From Balanoglossus misakiensis (taxonomy: Eukaryota; Hemichordata): 64,000 bases of DNA. The notes under the pieces are model-generated. The model saw only the letters and a list, made by a program, of their open reading frames with translations, had not been told where the DNA came from and searched no databases. The translations under genes and the position numbers were made by a program. Positions 13,101 to 23,258 of this stretch are shown here, in pieces (the stretch's first letter is position 1; each line of letters opens with the position of its first letter). The DNA lies in the NCBI GenBank assembly GCA_040954595.2, contig CM082587.2, positions 7,006,001-7,070,000 on the forward strand. Direction: 5' to 3'.

Positions 13101-13453
13101 CTTCATCTAACCTGAGTTGGGATAGGTCCCCTCCTGGAGTGACCGGATCAGATTTGGATTGCGCAAAGATGACTGATAACTGAAAGATGACTTGTTGGAT
13201 GTTCCGAACATGTCTGAGACTGACTTCATGAACGTGATAAATACCATTCTTATTTCCTGATGATCTCTTCCATGCCTGGCCCAGCCGTCTGGCCAATTCA
13301 GTTTTACCAACCATAGACATACCCGTGATTTGAATCAACTGGGTGCCGCTGTCCAGTTTATCTTGCAGAGCAGACAGCTCTTCGTCACGTCCAATGAACT
13401 GCACCTTTGGAAACGTCGACGCCATCTTTCTGTTGTTGCTGGCTGCAGGCATA
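10135..13453 (-). CDS. STAND NTPase (NB-ARC-like) with C-terminal TPR repeats, 865 aa, 4 coding exons
   Basis: Coding exons on the - strand: 13452-11871, 11431-11290, 11149-11046, 10904-10135; these join in frame. The first coding exon follows an acceptor directly (TTTATTTTCAG, then T, then ATG), so a non-coding 5' exon is expected upstream; Met10 is an alternative start. Residues 44-51 are the P-loop GMSMVGKT, 190-198 the Walker B strand FIILDNAED, 229-235 LIITTRV (sensor/RNBS-B type) and 284-290 GGLPKPL, the NB-ARC GLPL motif. A helical region, probably winged-helix, follows, then about eight TPR units resembling those of kinesin light chain (for example GEYDKAYIHHTESYEIKG). Such proteins are nucleotide-dependent switches with a TPR ligand or scaffold surface; NLR-like and nephrocystin-3-like relatives are expanded in invertebrate deuterostomes. 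The partner is unknown. No death or CARD domain is seen. About 72 residues (100-170) rich in G, Q, S, N and D are inserted between the P-loop and Walker B. Confidence 0.85.
11431..11466 (-). repeat. ATACA pentanucleotide microsatellite forming a splice-acceptor tract
   Basis: On - it is (TATTG)n running into TATTAG, the acceptor of the STAND/TPR exon 11431-11290. Confidence 0.75.
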
Positions 13454-13456
13454 CTG

Positions 13457-14386
13457 AAAATAAAAGAAGGTCAAAGTTGAACAACTCTGGCAAAGGAAAC
13501 TCTTCAGTTGAGAGAATTTTAAAATTACAGCGTAAGTTCCTGAACTTGTTATATAGTTTCACTGGTGAGGGATATCTGCATCTACTGGCTGTGGACTAGA
13601 ATAACATAAAGGCACCAAACCCTTTTCATTAAATGGGTAAGTGTGTACATTATGCATTGAATATTACTTCAATGGAAGCAAAATCATGAAAATTATGTGT
13701 AAAGACAATGCCAATGAGGTAACTCTTTGTGGCTAGGCTGTGTGTGTGTGTTACTGGTTGCACCTGTGGTAGGAAATGCAGTGAGTCGGTAACAACACAG
13801 TCCCTCCAAACACTGTGGTAACAACAAACAGCCCTGCTACGTAGAGCTACCGTACTACTGAGGTTGTGTACATGTTGTTTGTGTAAATGGAACTACTAAA
13901 TGGAAATCTGTATAAAAAATTGTCAATATCATTCTCAGCTTTTCACCAAATAAAGTCCCAAATCAAGTTTCAAAAAATAGTACAGTGTATACTCACGTTA
14001 ATATATGTAAAAACTCTGGCCCCTTCGTTGAGAGAGAATCTACAGAACGCGAATAATACTAGCCGTTGATCGAGGCATATTATCTTCACTCTTCCTTGTT
14101 ACTACATTGGGGATTTCCCCTAATTTAGCCTAAAGGTCGCAGTTTGTGTAAACACGTAAACGTGTCTGTCAGTGTCAACAACAATGACAAATTCGATGAC
14201 AGGAAATTAAAGATTCTCATTGTGAAACTATTCGCCATAAAGCTAAACGCAGCCATCAACTTCAGATTCCACAGTTTCTTGTAGTTTATCTACATAAAAA
14301 CCGCATGGCAATGTCTTGACCTGTCTTGACCTCAAGTGCGCCATCATCAGGTGACCCATGGAATAACTCGATATGAGGTCATTCAT
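13457..14386. promoter_or_regulatory. Divergent intergenic region, probable bidirectional promoter
   Basis: The ACTR5 start (14387, +) and the STAND/TPR first coding exon (13453, -) diverge across about 0.9 kb. Because the - strand coding exon is preceded by an acceptor, a non-coding first exon and its promoter must lie in this space or beyond it. No TATA box is evident; assignment rests on gene geometry. Confidence 0.45.
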
Positions 14387-17300
14387 ATGAGCAGAATGGC
14401 AGCACCGGCTTCGGACAGTCAAAGTAAGTGCATTGTGCGTGGATTTTCGGAAATCGGCTTTCATTTAATCTAGTTTATCAATTCGGGAAGCCGAGTAATG
14501 AGGTACAGAATATATTTTTCTTATCAATATTACAAAAGAGGTCATAGATAATCATATGATCTCACATTGCCGTATTGTTTACAAACATTACATTTACAAT
14601 TTACCCCCATGCCCCAGGCCGGGGAAACTGACTAGTTCCCAACCACTATGGATCCAAATTGGTTGTACACTTTCCTTTTCTTTCTTTTTTGCAGCCAATA
14701 TTTTCCGGTTTAAAGATAACTATCTGAAAGTGACCCCGGATGACTATCACGATTATCCAGACAGTCTCAGGGAAAGTAAAGTACCACTTATCATTGACAA
14801 TGGTGAGAGCAGCTCATTTATGTATTTATCCTCACAAGTTCTAGCTGCAATAATTGTAGTCTTGGTGGGTTGGTTGGGTGGCAGCTGGCTGGATTGCGAT
14901 CCATCCCACACACAACCAGCCAACCCATCAACATGGACATAACATATGCAGACTTCCATCGTTTCAATTTTGTGTTGAACTTTTTGATCAACACTATTCA
15001 AATCATCATTGTTCCTATGGAGGACACCCTGATGTACCCCACCTTGTGAATATAGTCTCCTGAGAACCTTGTACACTCCACAGGTGCCTACAATTGCAGA
15101 GTTGGCTGGGCCAGGGACAGCGCCCCGAGGCTCCACTTCAAGAACGTGATCGCCAAGCAACGCGGGAAAAAAGACGCGGACATCCAGATCGGTAACGACA
15201 TCACAAACATCGAGGTCGTCCGGTGGCTGCTGAAAACTCAGTTCGACAGGAATGTGGTGGTGCACTATGAAGCGCAGGAACTCATCTTTGATTACATCTT
15301 CTCCCACCTGGGCATCAAGACACAGGGTTGTATTGATCATCCGATTGTGCTGACAGAACCAGTGTGTAACCCTAACTATTGTAGACAATGTAGGTACTAG
15401 GTGCATATACCCTTTTTAGCATTCTGTCCATTTTTACATTTTTCTATTCACAATAATATGGTGTGACGTGTATAAACGATGGTGTAAATCTGTCTTCTAT
15501 AATGCCCGGTCAAGTATCTGATAATAACGATATTGACTGAAATAGATACAGCCTGCTTACTGCCAGTTTCATCCATATGATAGGGAAATGTCCTGTTGAT
15601 AACATATCATTGAAAATAGACATCAGCATATTTGATGATTATAAGGTTTGCTCATCATGTTTTCTTTTGCAGTGATGTCAGAATTGCTGTTTGAATGTTA
15701 TCATGTACCACAGATTGCGTATGGAATCGATAGCCTTTTCAGTTTTCAGTACAACATGTCACAGGCTGGTAAGTTAAAATCGTAGCAGTCTTGTTTGTCA
15801 TCAACAGTGAAGTTGGAGATTCTTCTCAGTGCATTAGTACCGCAGTAGCTGCTACTGTGTGGTTCCCATGAACCCTTGAATGGAATAGGGTTTAGAGATT
15901 ACACAACAGAGAGACAGTCAACATTCCAATCTTGAATATACATGTACGTCATCTCAAATTCACAGTGAATTCTGCTAGCTCGAGTCAAGCCACTTTGTAA
16001 GCACACTTTTATCCATTCGACTTTCTCCTTAACAGCCAGATCCACCGGAATTGTGCTGTCGTCCGGATATCAAACCACTCATGTTCTGCCCGTCATCAAC
16101 GGAAGACTGGATGCCACAAACTGCAAGAGAACCAACCTGGGTGGAGCACAAGCGACCTCATTCATGCATCGTCTTCTCCAACTGAAATATCCCGCACATT
16201 TTGGTGCCATAACTTTGAGCAGGGCAGAGGTAAAATCACCTAATGTTTAATAATATCTCCAACATTTTTTTTTCTGTACAACTATTCACTCTAAAATTAA
16301 CTACAGATACTTCTGGCTGTCCATGTTACAGTACTAGTCACTGTGCACTATTGGTTAAAATGCCATGTGTAATGTATCATGTTGTACCTTGTCTGTTAAC
16401 TTATATTTGTTATTTTAAAAGGAATTGGTAAATGAACACACCCATATGGCAGTGGATTACGCCAGTGAACTGGAAAAATGGAATTCATTAGAATATTACC
16501 ATGGCAATGTACATAAAATACAGCTACCCTTTACACCAGTAAGTACTCAGCCTGTCAATCAGTGAATATGGAGAGACATCTGGGAATATGCAAATTATTG
16601 ATGACCACCTGTGTGTTAATTCAGCCACTAGATTGTCTTCAAATACTAAGAATACTGCCCTCTATGTTTCAAGCTTCCAGGGAGCACGATGTCGGCCAAA
16701 GACAAGGAAGAACGAAGACAACAGCAAATTAAAAGACTGCAAGAAATGAATGCAAAGAGAAGGGAAGCCAAGGTATTACAAATAACACCTGGTCTATAGT
16801 TGTCACATGACCATTAGCTGTGTGCCCTCTAAGCCCATATGACGTGCCACTGACTCAACAAACTCACTCGTGACTCAAGAAAATTATCCCTTCTACTTGT
16901 ATAGGGCTGACTCAGAGTACTTTTTCAGCTTAAGCTACCGAGAGCGATAGTTTGTAATGATGTTTTGTCTTGGCAGCTCACAGCAGATCAAGAAAAACTG
17001 GAGCAGTTGATGAGTATTCAGGAACTTGTTGAAGATGAAGATGAGGAGGCGTTCAATGTAAGTAATTGGGAGACAGTTTTACGTCAGAAATTGGTGTTCA
17101 TTGAGTAAATTTGACTGTGAAACCTTGCTACTTGTTCATGTTTCCAAATTCCCTTTCAGAGAGCACTCGAGAAATTTGGCTACTCTTCGGCTGAAGAATG
17201 CCAGGCAGCCATCAACAAACTGAACGCATCAATCCAGAGAACACGCGAGAAGATTCTTGGCATCGAACCAAACGATGACTCAAACAGTCAAGAGGTAATT

Positions 17301-20300
17301 AGTATTGTAAATAGTAATTGGTATTGAAATCCCAGTGGCTGCATCTTGTCTCGTTTTGGCTTCAAACTAAAATTCTCAAGAATACTGTAAAACACTTAAT
17401 TTGGCGAAATACACGAGAGCCAAAATAGTGTGAAAATAAAAAGTCGCGTAAATTTTTTTGGAAGGTATCGATGCAGTGAATGAAATAAGAGAACGCGAAA
17501 ATTAATTAACTGTGGCCTCTCTCGATATCGCGAAAATTTCAACTCGCGAAAATAAAGTGTTTTACAGTATCTTGTTTTTTGCTGTGTACATGTATTGACT
17601 TGGTAATACCGCACGGTACTGTTTGTGGAAATTGGCCCCCTACAGAGGTAAATGGGGTTACTATATCATTGCATTAAAATTTCCAATTCTGACAGCCATC
17701 GAAAGAGGAACCGACGTTTGAACTGGTGGATATTCCGGATGAAGCAATAACGCTGGAACAGAAAGAGGAGAAGAGGCGACAGAAATTATTGAAGAGTGCG
17801 CACGAAGCCAGGCTGAAAGCCAAACGACTGAGAGAGGAGTTGAAAGCGCAGCAGGAGGAAGAGCAGAAAGAGATGGAGGCCAAGAGACAGCTGGATTTCG
17901 ATAGCTGGTTGGCTGACATCAGGCAACAGAGACAGGTAAGGGAGTGTTCTCTGTCATCTTGTGTGTGGGGTGGTGTGTTTGTGTGTATGTGCGTGTGTCT
18001 GTGTGTGTGTGTGCGTGTGTCTGTGTGCACAGAACAGACATTTAACCCTTTCACCCCCAGTTCTCTCGTCGGAGGTCCAACCTTACCATAGAAAATAATG
18101 AGTTTGGACCGAACCATTGTGGTGAAAGGGGTAAGAGTCACTGGTTGGGGAGGAGCCCCCTCCAGCTTAGCATCTTTTTAATAGAACCCTGCAGCTGTTT
18201 GTTCATAGACAGTAGGGACTATCTATCGTTTGATGTTAACAACCACAAGAGCTATCTTTTATCCATATAATTTATATTTTCACAGGAAGTTTTAGAGAAC
18301 AGGTCACAGAGACAACAGCAGAAGACAGAACTTGCCAAGAGGAAAAGTCAGGCGTCTCAAGAAAGAATGAGAATCTTAACTCAGTTAGCTCACGAAGGAC
18401 AGGGTAAGATTTAATTATGTCAAATCTGTTTGTACTGTCATCGCATGCATAATTTGTTTCCATCTTTGCAGTGTAAACAAAAGTTTTATTTCCTTTATTT
18501 TATTGTCATTCATTCATTCATTCATTCATTCATTCATTCTTTCTTTCTAGCCAAGAGTGGAAGTGGTAAAGGCAAGGAAGATACTTTTGGTCAGAACGAC
18601 GAAGACTGGAATGTGTACAAAGCAATTGTAAGTGGAACAGGTGTTCAGGGTGATATTATGCAAATGAGCCAATTAGTTCACTTTTGAGAGATTACCACTT
18701 CAATGAAAAATTCCTACCTCTATATTTTGGTGACGTTCACAAAATACCATCAAAACTCAGTGCAAAAGTTATAACTCGCATATTGTATAAAGGACTTAAT
18801 GTTTAATTTCCATGCTCTGAACATTACAGAACAAGGAAGCTGGTGACAGTGACTCGGAGGCAGAGCAGGAAAAACTGGCAGAACTGGAACAATTGCTTGC
18901 TGAATACGATCCTGAATTTCAAAAGTAAGTAATGAATCTGTGAGAAGTAACTTTTGACTAATACACTTATTCGCATGTTTGTACACATTTGCATGACCCA
19001 ATCTCTCACAGGCCACTGGTGTGAGACTTCAAAAATTCACCATAGCGTTTCGACTTTTTTTTCTGTGTGATTTGTTCGTTGTTTGTGCTGTGCTGTTTTG
19101 TGTTTGTCTTTGCAATCGGCCATGTACCAGTAAATGCAATATTTGGATCTACTGTAAAACACTTTATTTTCGCGAGTTAAATTTTTCGCGATATCGAGAG
19201 AGGCCACTGTTTCGCGAGTATTAATTTTCGCGTTCTCTTATTTCATTCACTTCATCGTTATCTTCAAAAACAATTTACGCGACTTTTTATTTTCACGCTA
19301 CTTTGGCTCTCGCGTATTTGGCGAAAATTAATTGCTCGCGAAAATAAAGTGTTTTACAGTATTATTTAATGGAAGGGAATGTGAATGGGTGTGATCTTTC
19401 TTGTTATACTTTTACAGGGAGACTCCAGCCCAGCAGCAAGTGGGCATGGTGTTTGACATCGCCGAGTACTACCAACTCCACCTGGGAGTGGAACGGATCC
19501 GGGTGCCGGAATTGCTGTTCCAGCCTTCCATGATGGGAATAGAACAGGCGGGTCTGGCCGAGACACTGCAGTATGTACTGAGCAGGTACCCGCCCGACGT
19601 GCAGAATCAACTAGTACAGGTTTGTCAAAAATTCTAATTTCGAGGTATGTATTCCTGGAACATATCGAAATTCACTCCAGGAAAACCCAGGAGTTAACCA
19701 CTGATGTTTGCGGCCGGGAAACTTTTGATGAAAACACTGCATGCTCAGCCGTTGAAAATTGTATTTACTTGTTTTTGCGTTCATAGACAGTCTACTTAAC
19801 TGGTGGCAACACGTTGTATCCCGAGCTGAAAACCCGATTGGAGACAGAGTTGCTGGCCATGAGACCATTCCAATCAACATTCAAAGTGTACACAGCAAGT
19901 GAGTATAGTGGTTTGCATGTTTCAAAGAGCATTTGTGCATCTGCATATCATCTGCATCACTTACAAAATATTGAACTTATGAACTTCAGTTTATTAAACA
20001 TGTCTGAAATCTGTCATCTTGAAATTTTGTCGACCAAACGAGATTGTTATCGCTCACCTAGGCAGCTATCCAGCAAAGAACAGGGCTGCAACTAAAATCA
20101 GAAGTACATATAGTTGACAGTAGCTCAAGGCGGCAGAGGTACTGGCTGTTATTTGCACCCATGGAAAGGAGGGGAATTCCATAAAATCTAACACTGCGAA
20201 CATACACGTCTTTCAGATGATGCCCTTCTGGATTCATGGTACGGAGCGCGCAACTGGGCCTTGACACCTGAATCGCGGATGTGTTACATCACCAAGGCCG

Positions 20301-20374
20301 AGTACGACGAAAAGGGCGTCGACTATCTCAAGGAACACGCAGCATCGAACAGATACATTCCTAATCCAAAATGA
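14387..20374 (+). CDS. ACTR5: Actin-related protein 5 (INO80 chromatin-remodelling subunit), 16 exons, 724 aa
   Basis: ARP5 is a nuclear actin-fold subunit of INO80 that couples the remodeller's ATPase to nucleosome sliding. Exons: 14387-14423, 14695-14802, 15084-15389, 15673-15768, 16036-16229, 16422-16538, 16674-16772, 16977-17057, 17160-17294, 17696-17935, 18286-18403, 18551-18627, 18830-18924, 19418-19619, 19787-19898, 20217-20374. The exon lengths total 2175 nt, an exact reading frame. Family signatures are [80 protein letters not shown] and [10 protein letters not shown]. Residues about 290-565 form the long charged, mostly helical ARP5-specific insertion, which makes the protein about 100 residues longer than human ACTR5. 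The ATG at 14396 is an alternative in-frame start. The exon 7 acceptor is the AG at 16672-16673, because only it keeps the frame. Confidence 0.97.
17383..17569 (+). mobile_element. MITE-like inverted-repeat element, copy 1 (ACTR5 intron 9)
   Basis: Ends in inverted repeats: TACTGTAAAACACTT on the left and AAGTGTTTTACAGTA on the right. The interior is rich in CGCGAAAAT motifs. TA at both outer edges could be a TA target duplication. Too short to encode a transposase. Confidence 0.75.
18042..18134. mobile_element. TTAACCCTTTCACC-type small element, ACTR5 intron 10
   Basis: Left end TTAACCCTTTCACC, right end GGTGAAAGGGGTAA. Inverted ends starting CCC next to a TTAA or degenerate TTAA recall piggyBac-like elements. 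Internal core GAGGTCCAACCTTA recurs at 34 kb. Confidence 0.6.
18507..18550 (+). repeat. ATTC microsatellite forming a splice-acceptor tract
   Basis: (ATTC)n passes into TTCTTTCTTTCTAG, the acceptor of ACTR5 exon 12 at 18551. Confidence 0.85.
19150..19361 (-). mobile_element. MITE-like inverted-repeat element, copy 2 (ACTR5 intron 13)
   Basis: Same family as the copy at 17383-17569 in reverse orientation, recognised from the matching termini and the internal CGATATCGAGAGAGGCC block. Slightly longer (212 bp). Confidence 0.75.
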
Positions 20375-20705
20375 CGTTGAAAAAATACGTTTTTTTTTAA
20401 TTTTCGTTTGATGGGGGAAGCTTGCCTAACACTGCCATGAAAGACTGATTTCAATACATCATTGTTAATGGACTTGATGAGTTGTACTGTCTCAAAGACA
20501 TGATTCGAGGATATTTGCTAGGCAGTGTCAGATTGCTCTGTTGAAACGCAATGTTAAACAACGTGAATAATTTCACACACAGTCAAATCAACAGAATATT
20601 TTCTAGAGCACATTCCAGAATGTGGAAAAAACCTGTTTGTATTTTATGCAAGAAACTGTCATTGTATAAAATTGATATGCAATAAAGATGTCGCACAACA
20701 ATGTG
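20375..20705 (+). other. 3' UTR and poly(A) signal of ACTR5
   Basis: No coding sequence follows the stop codon. AATAAA lies at 20681-20686, about 310 nt downstream, giving a compact 3' UTR. Confidence 0.75.
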
Positions 20706-21089
20706 CTCCGTATCTTTTACTTTCATGGTTTCGTCTTTCCCAAAGAGTGAAGATGGACTCTGAGTCAGACAGTCTGTGTTAATTGACATAAATGTAGAAA
20801 AGCAGAAACTTGTTGAGGACTGGTAATAAAACATCCATTGATTGCCATATCCCATCACACATGGAGAAGACACATCATCATAGTTGAAGTCATGCATGCC
20901 CTGAGTTGTCCTGTGCAAAGCCACAATACACCCTATATTCCATACCTGCCTAATCTCCATCACTACAGCCTATATCCATACCATAAAATATGTAACACAC
21001 CTATTTGGTGGGTAAGAAAGTATATTTTTATTAAATGTATGCAACAAAGAACAATTGCTTGTAAGCTATAGAGGTGCCAAAAGCGACAA

Positions 21090-21196
21090 GGTCTAAAAAC
21101 CGTGCTTTGACTGGTGTGGTCCAACACCATTGTTTTCAATAGAATGCTGGACCTTTAACAGGGAGGTGGTGGGGGGGGGGGGGGGGGGGGGGGGAA
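21090..21196. mobile_element. CCCTTTCACC-family element copy with expanded G-run
   Basis: Core GTGGTCCAACACCATTG, then GTTTTCAATAG, matches the reverse complement of the other copies. One end has decayed into a G homopolymer (about 21169-21194). Confidence 0.45.
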
Positions 21197-22678
21197 GAGT
21201 TAAACGTAAGGGAACATTTTTTTGTTTTACCTTTTTTGTTCCTATCTCTACCTTTAAACTCACTTAATTACCCTTCAAACTCTTTGCTTTCATTTCACCT
21301 TTACTTAAATACATGTTAGTGTCCAGTCAATGACCTTTCACATGTCTCGTATATGGTTACCATCATCGCTGGAACAGAAAATTTATGTTGTATACGGTGA
21401 TATAAAAATTTTAGCAGTTGATACAAACAACCATTAATGTATTGCACACTTCTACCATCACTTCTGGGCTTCTTGTTCTAGAGAAGTTGATGAATAAAAA
21501 CCTAAAAAGTCGTTTGCTGTTGCTTGTATTCACATTATCCATGTATCTCTCGATTTCACGCAAAAGCATTTGAATTCGGTAGATCTGATCGTGAATGCGT
21601 CAGTTTGGACAGGACTGAATGCAATCCGGCTACACATAATTATTCCTGGATTGGACTATTATTAAAACAACACTGGATCACATCACAAATTCATTTGAGT
21701 GTCTACATCGCTTCGTATTTCTTGGCACATTATTGGCACGAAGCTTAATCGCATTATAGATCTGGAAACAAGTCTCTGATTGCCAACCACGCAAAATGAA
21801 GTGTGATGCTTTAACTGTAACTTCTGATATCCAACAACAACAACACACTATCATTCTATTCTGTTGTGTGTTACATTGCACAGAGCTATTGCATTTTACT
21901 GCTATTGCAAAACCTGTTGTTAAAAAATAAATGTGAAAAATGAAATCAATAAATAAAATGAGGTAAACCAACCTTGAATCATTGCAACCCGTGTCATTAT
22001 TAAAAAAAAATAAACATATTTTAAAAGACAGAACATAACCTGATTCTTTGAGAGAAAAAAACATCTTGACTTGAAATTATACCGCCAATTGTTGTATTAG
22101 AGCAAAACTTCAGTTATTGCTGCTATTTTTTCCAAATAATTGAACATCTACAAGACAACTATGGTTGTAGGAAACTATGGTGGCACATCTAAACATCAAG
22201 TACAACATAGTTAAAAATCTAATTTATACACAACTTTATATATTTTATCTTGGATACTTATATGAGATAAAGTGCTGATAATAATAATGTACACAACAGT
22301 GCATATGCACTGTACATAATAGAAATTCTTCCATATACTACAAGAGTTCACAATTAAGACATAATATATCAGAAACTGAGGCATTTTGATTTTATAAATT
22401 ACATAATTCTCATGTTGGTAATTTACACATGACTAGGACTCGCTTGATTTCTTGAGATCATCCATCAATATTGAAATATCTTCGATATTTCACAGGAGAC
22501 ATGGTGTACTGCATTCACTATGATGTGCACAGCCTAGCAACAAGGTGTTCATGGCCTACAATTATCACCCCTGTACTAATAAGCAACCTTGTCGTGTTTT
22601 AAGCTGTGTCCCAGAACTGTAAAGACGTGCGGTACATGGCTTTGAAATAAAGCTGCTCTTATGAAATTCTCAACACAC

Positions 22679-22851
22679 ATGCTGGACCTGGACTCTCTCA
22701 CAGCCCACGGTTCGCTACATGGCTCTTCGCTGACACGCCCTCAACCGTTTCGCAAATGAGAAGCCTCATATGGTGTTGTGTAGCGAACCTTTCGCTGGCT
22801 CGCAGACCGAGCTTCGGCGAGAGGGGCTGTGAGAGAGTCTGATGCTGGACC
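22679..22851. mobile_element. Short inverted-repeat element with an exact 10-bp target duplication
   Basis: ATGCTGGACC occurs at 22679-22688 and again at 22842-22851. Between them is a 153-bp element with inverted ends GACTCTCTCACAGCCC and GGGGCTGTGAGAGAGTC. The interior extends the symmetry (TTCGCTACA / TGTAGCGAA). A 9-10-bp duplication suggests a Mutator-like transposase in trans; that is inference. Confidence 0.8.
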
Positions 22852-23202
22852 ATGGACGTCACTCTAAAATCTAAATGCCCCTCACCGTTTATAACCTCAG
22901 TGTCATCAAATTTCATAGAAAGTAATCACTACAATAAAAACCGATCAGCCTCGTCTACAAAAATATTTTCTAGAGTGTTATCCTAAACATAATATCAGTG
23001 AAAAGGTATTTTATATTCTATTGTTTGGTACAAGAAATGTGATGAATACTGAAAGCCACTGGTCTGGCTCTTCCAACTGTGTGAAAATAGTCCTTTGTAC
23101 CATGTGATCAGTAAAATCTTATTTCTTCATCAGACCACTGTGTGAAGTAAACAGAAAGAATGTTGATAGAAGATGAAGCAACTTAAACCTTTCCAGTTGG
23201 AA

Positions 23203-23208
23203 TTTATT
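23203..23208 (-). terminator. Poly(A) signal for the stomatin gene
   Basis: AATAAA on the - strand, about 50 nt past the proposed stop codon at 23259. It would give a very short 3' UTR; other signals downstream cannot be excluded. Confidence 0.4.
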
Positions 23209-23258
23209 GAAATATACCAGAGTTTACTCTAATATACAGGGTTTTTGGCCCAAGAGGG

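Larger units (their letters stand above)
20706..23200. other. Intergenic region between convergent ACTR5 and stomatin genes
   Basis: AT-rich sequence with no convincing coding exon. It holds a CCCTTTCACC-family repeat copy with a long G-run (about 21090-21196) and the small inverted-repeat element at 22689-22841. Confidence 0.45.

Noticed and set aside
14850-14945. Imperfect inverted repeat in ACTR5 intron 2 (GGTTGGTTGGGTGG and CACAACCAGCCAACC)
   Set aside because: Many mismatches and no target duplication; too weak to call an element.
14753-15406. 217-codon - strand ORF
   Set aside because: Lies antisense to ACTR5 exons 2-3, whose + strand frame is unmistakable, and has no recognisable motif.
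16654-16668. CTCF-like CTGCCCTCTATG
   Set aside because: Only the GGGC half matches; the 5' half of the motif is absent.
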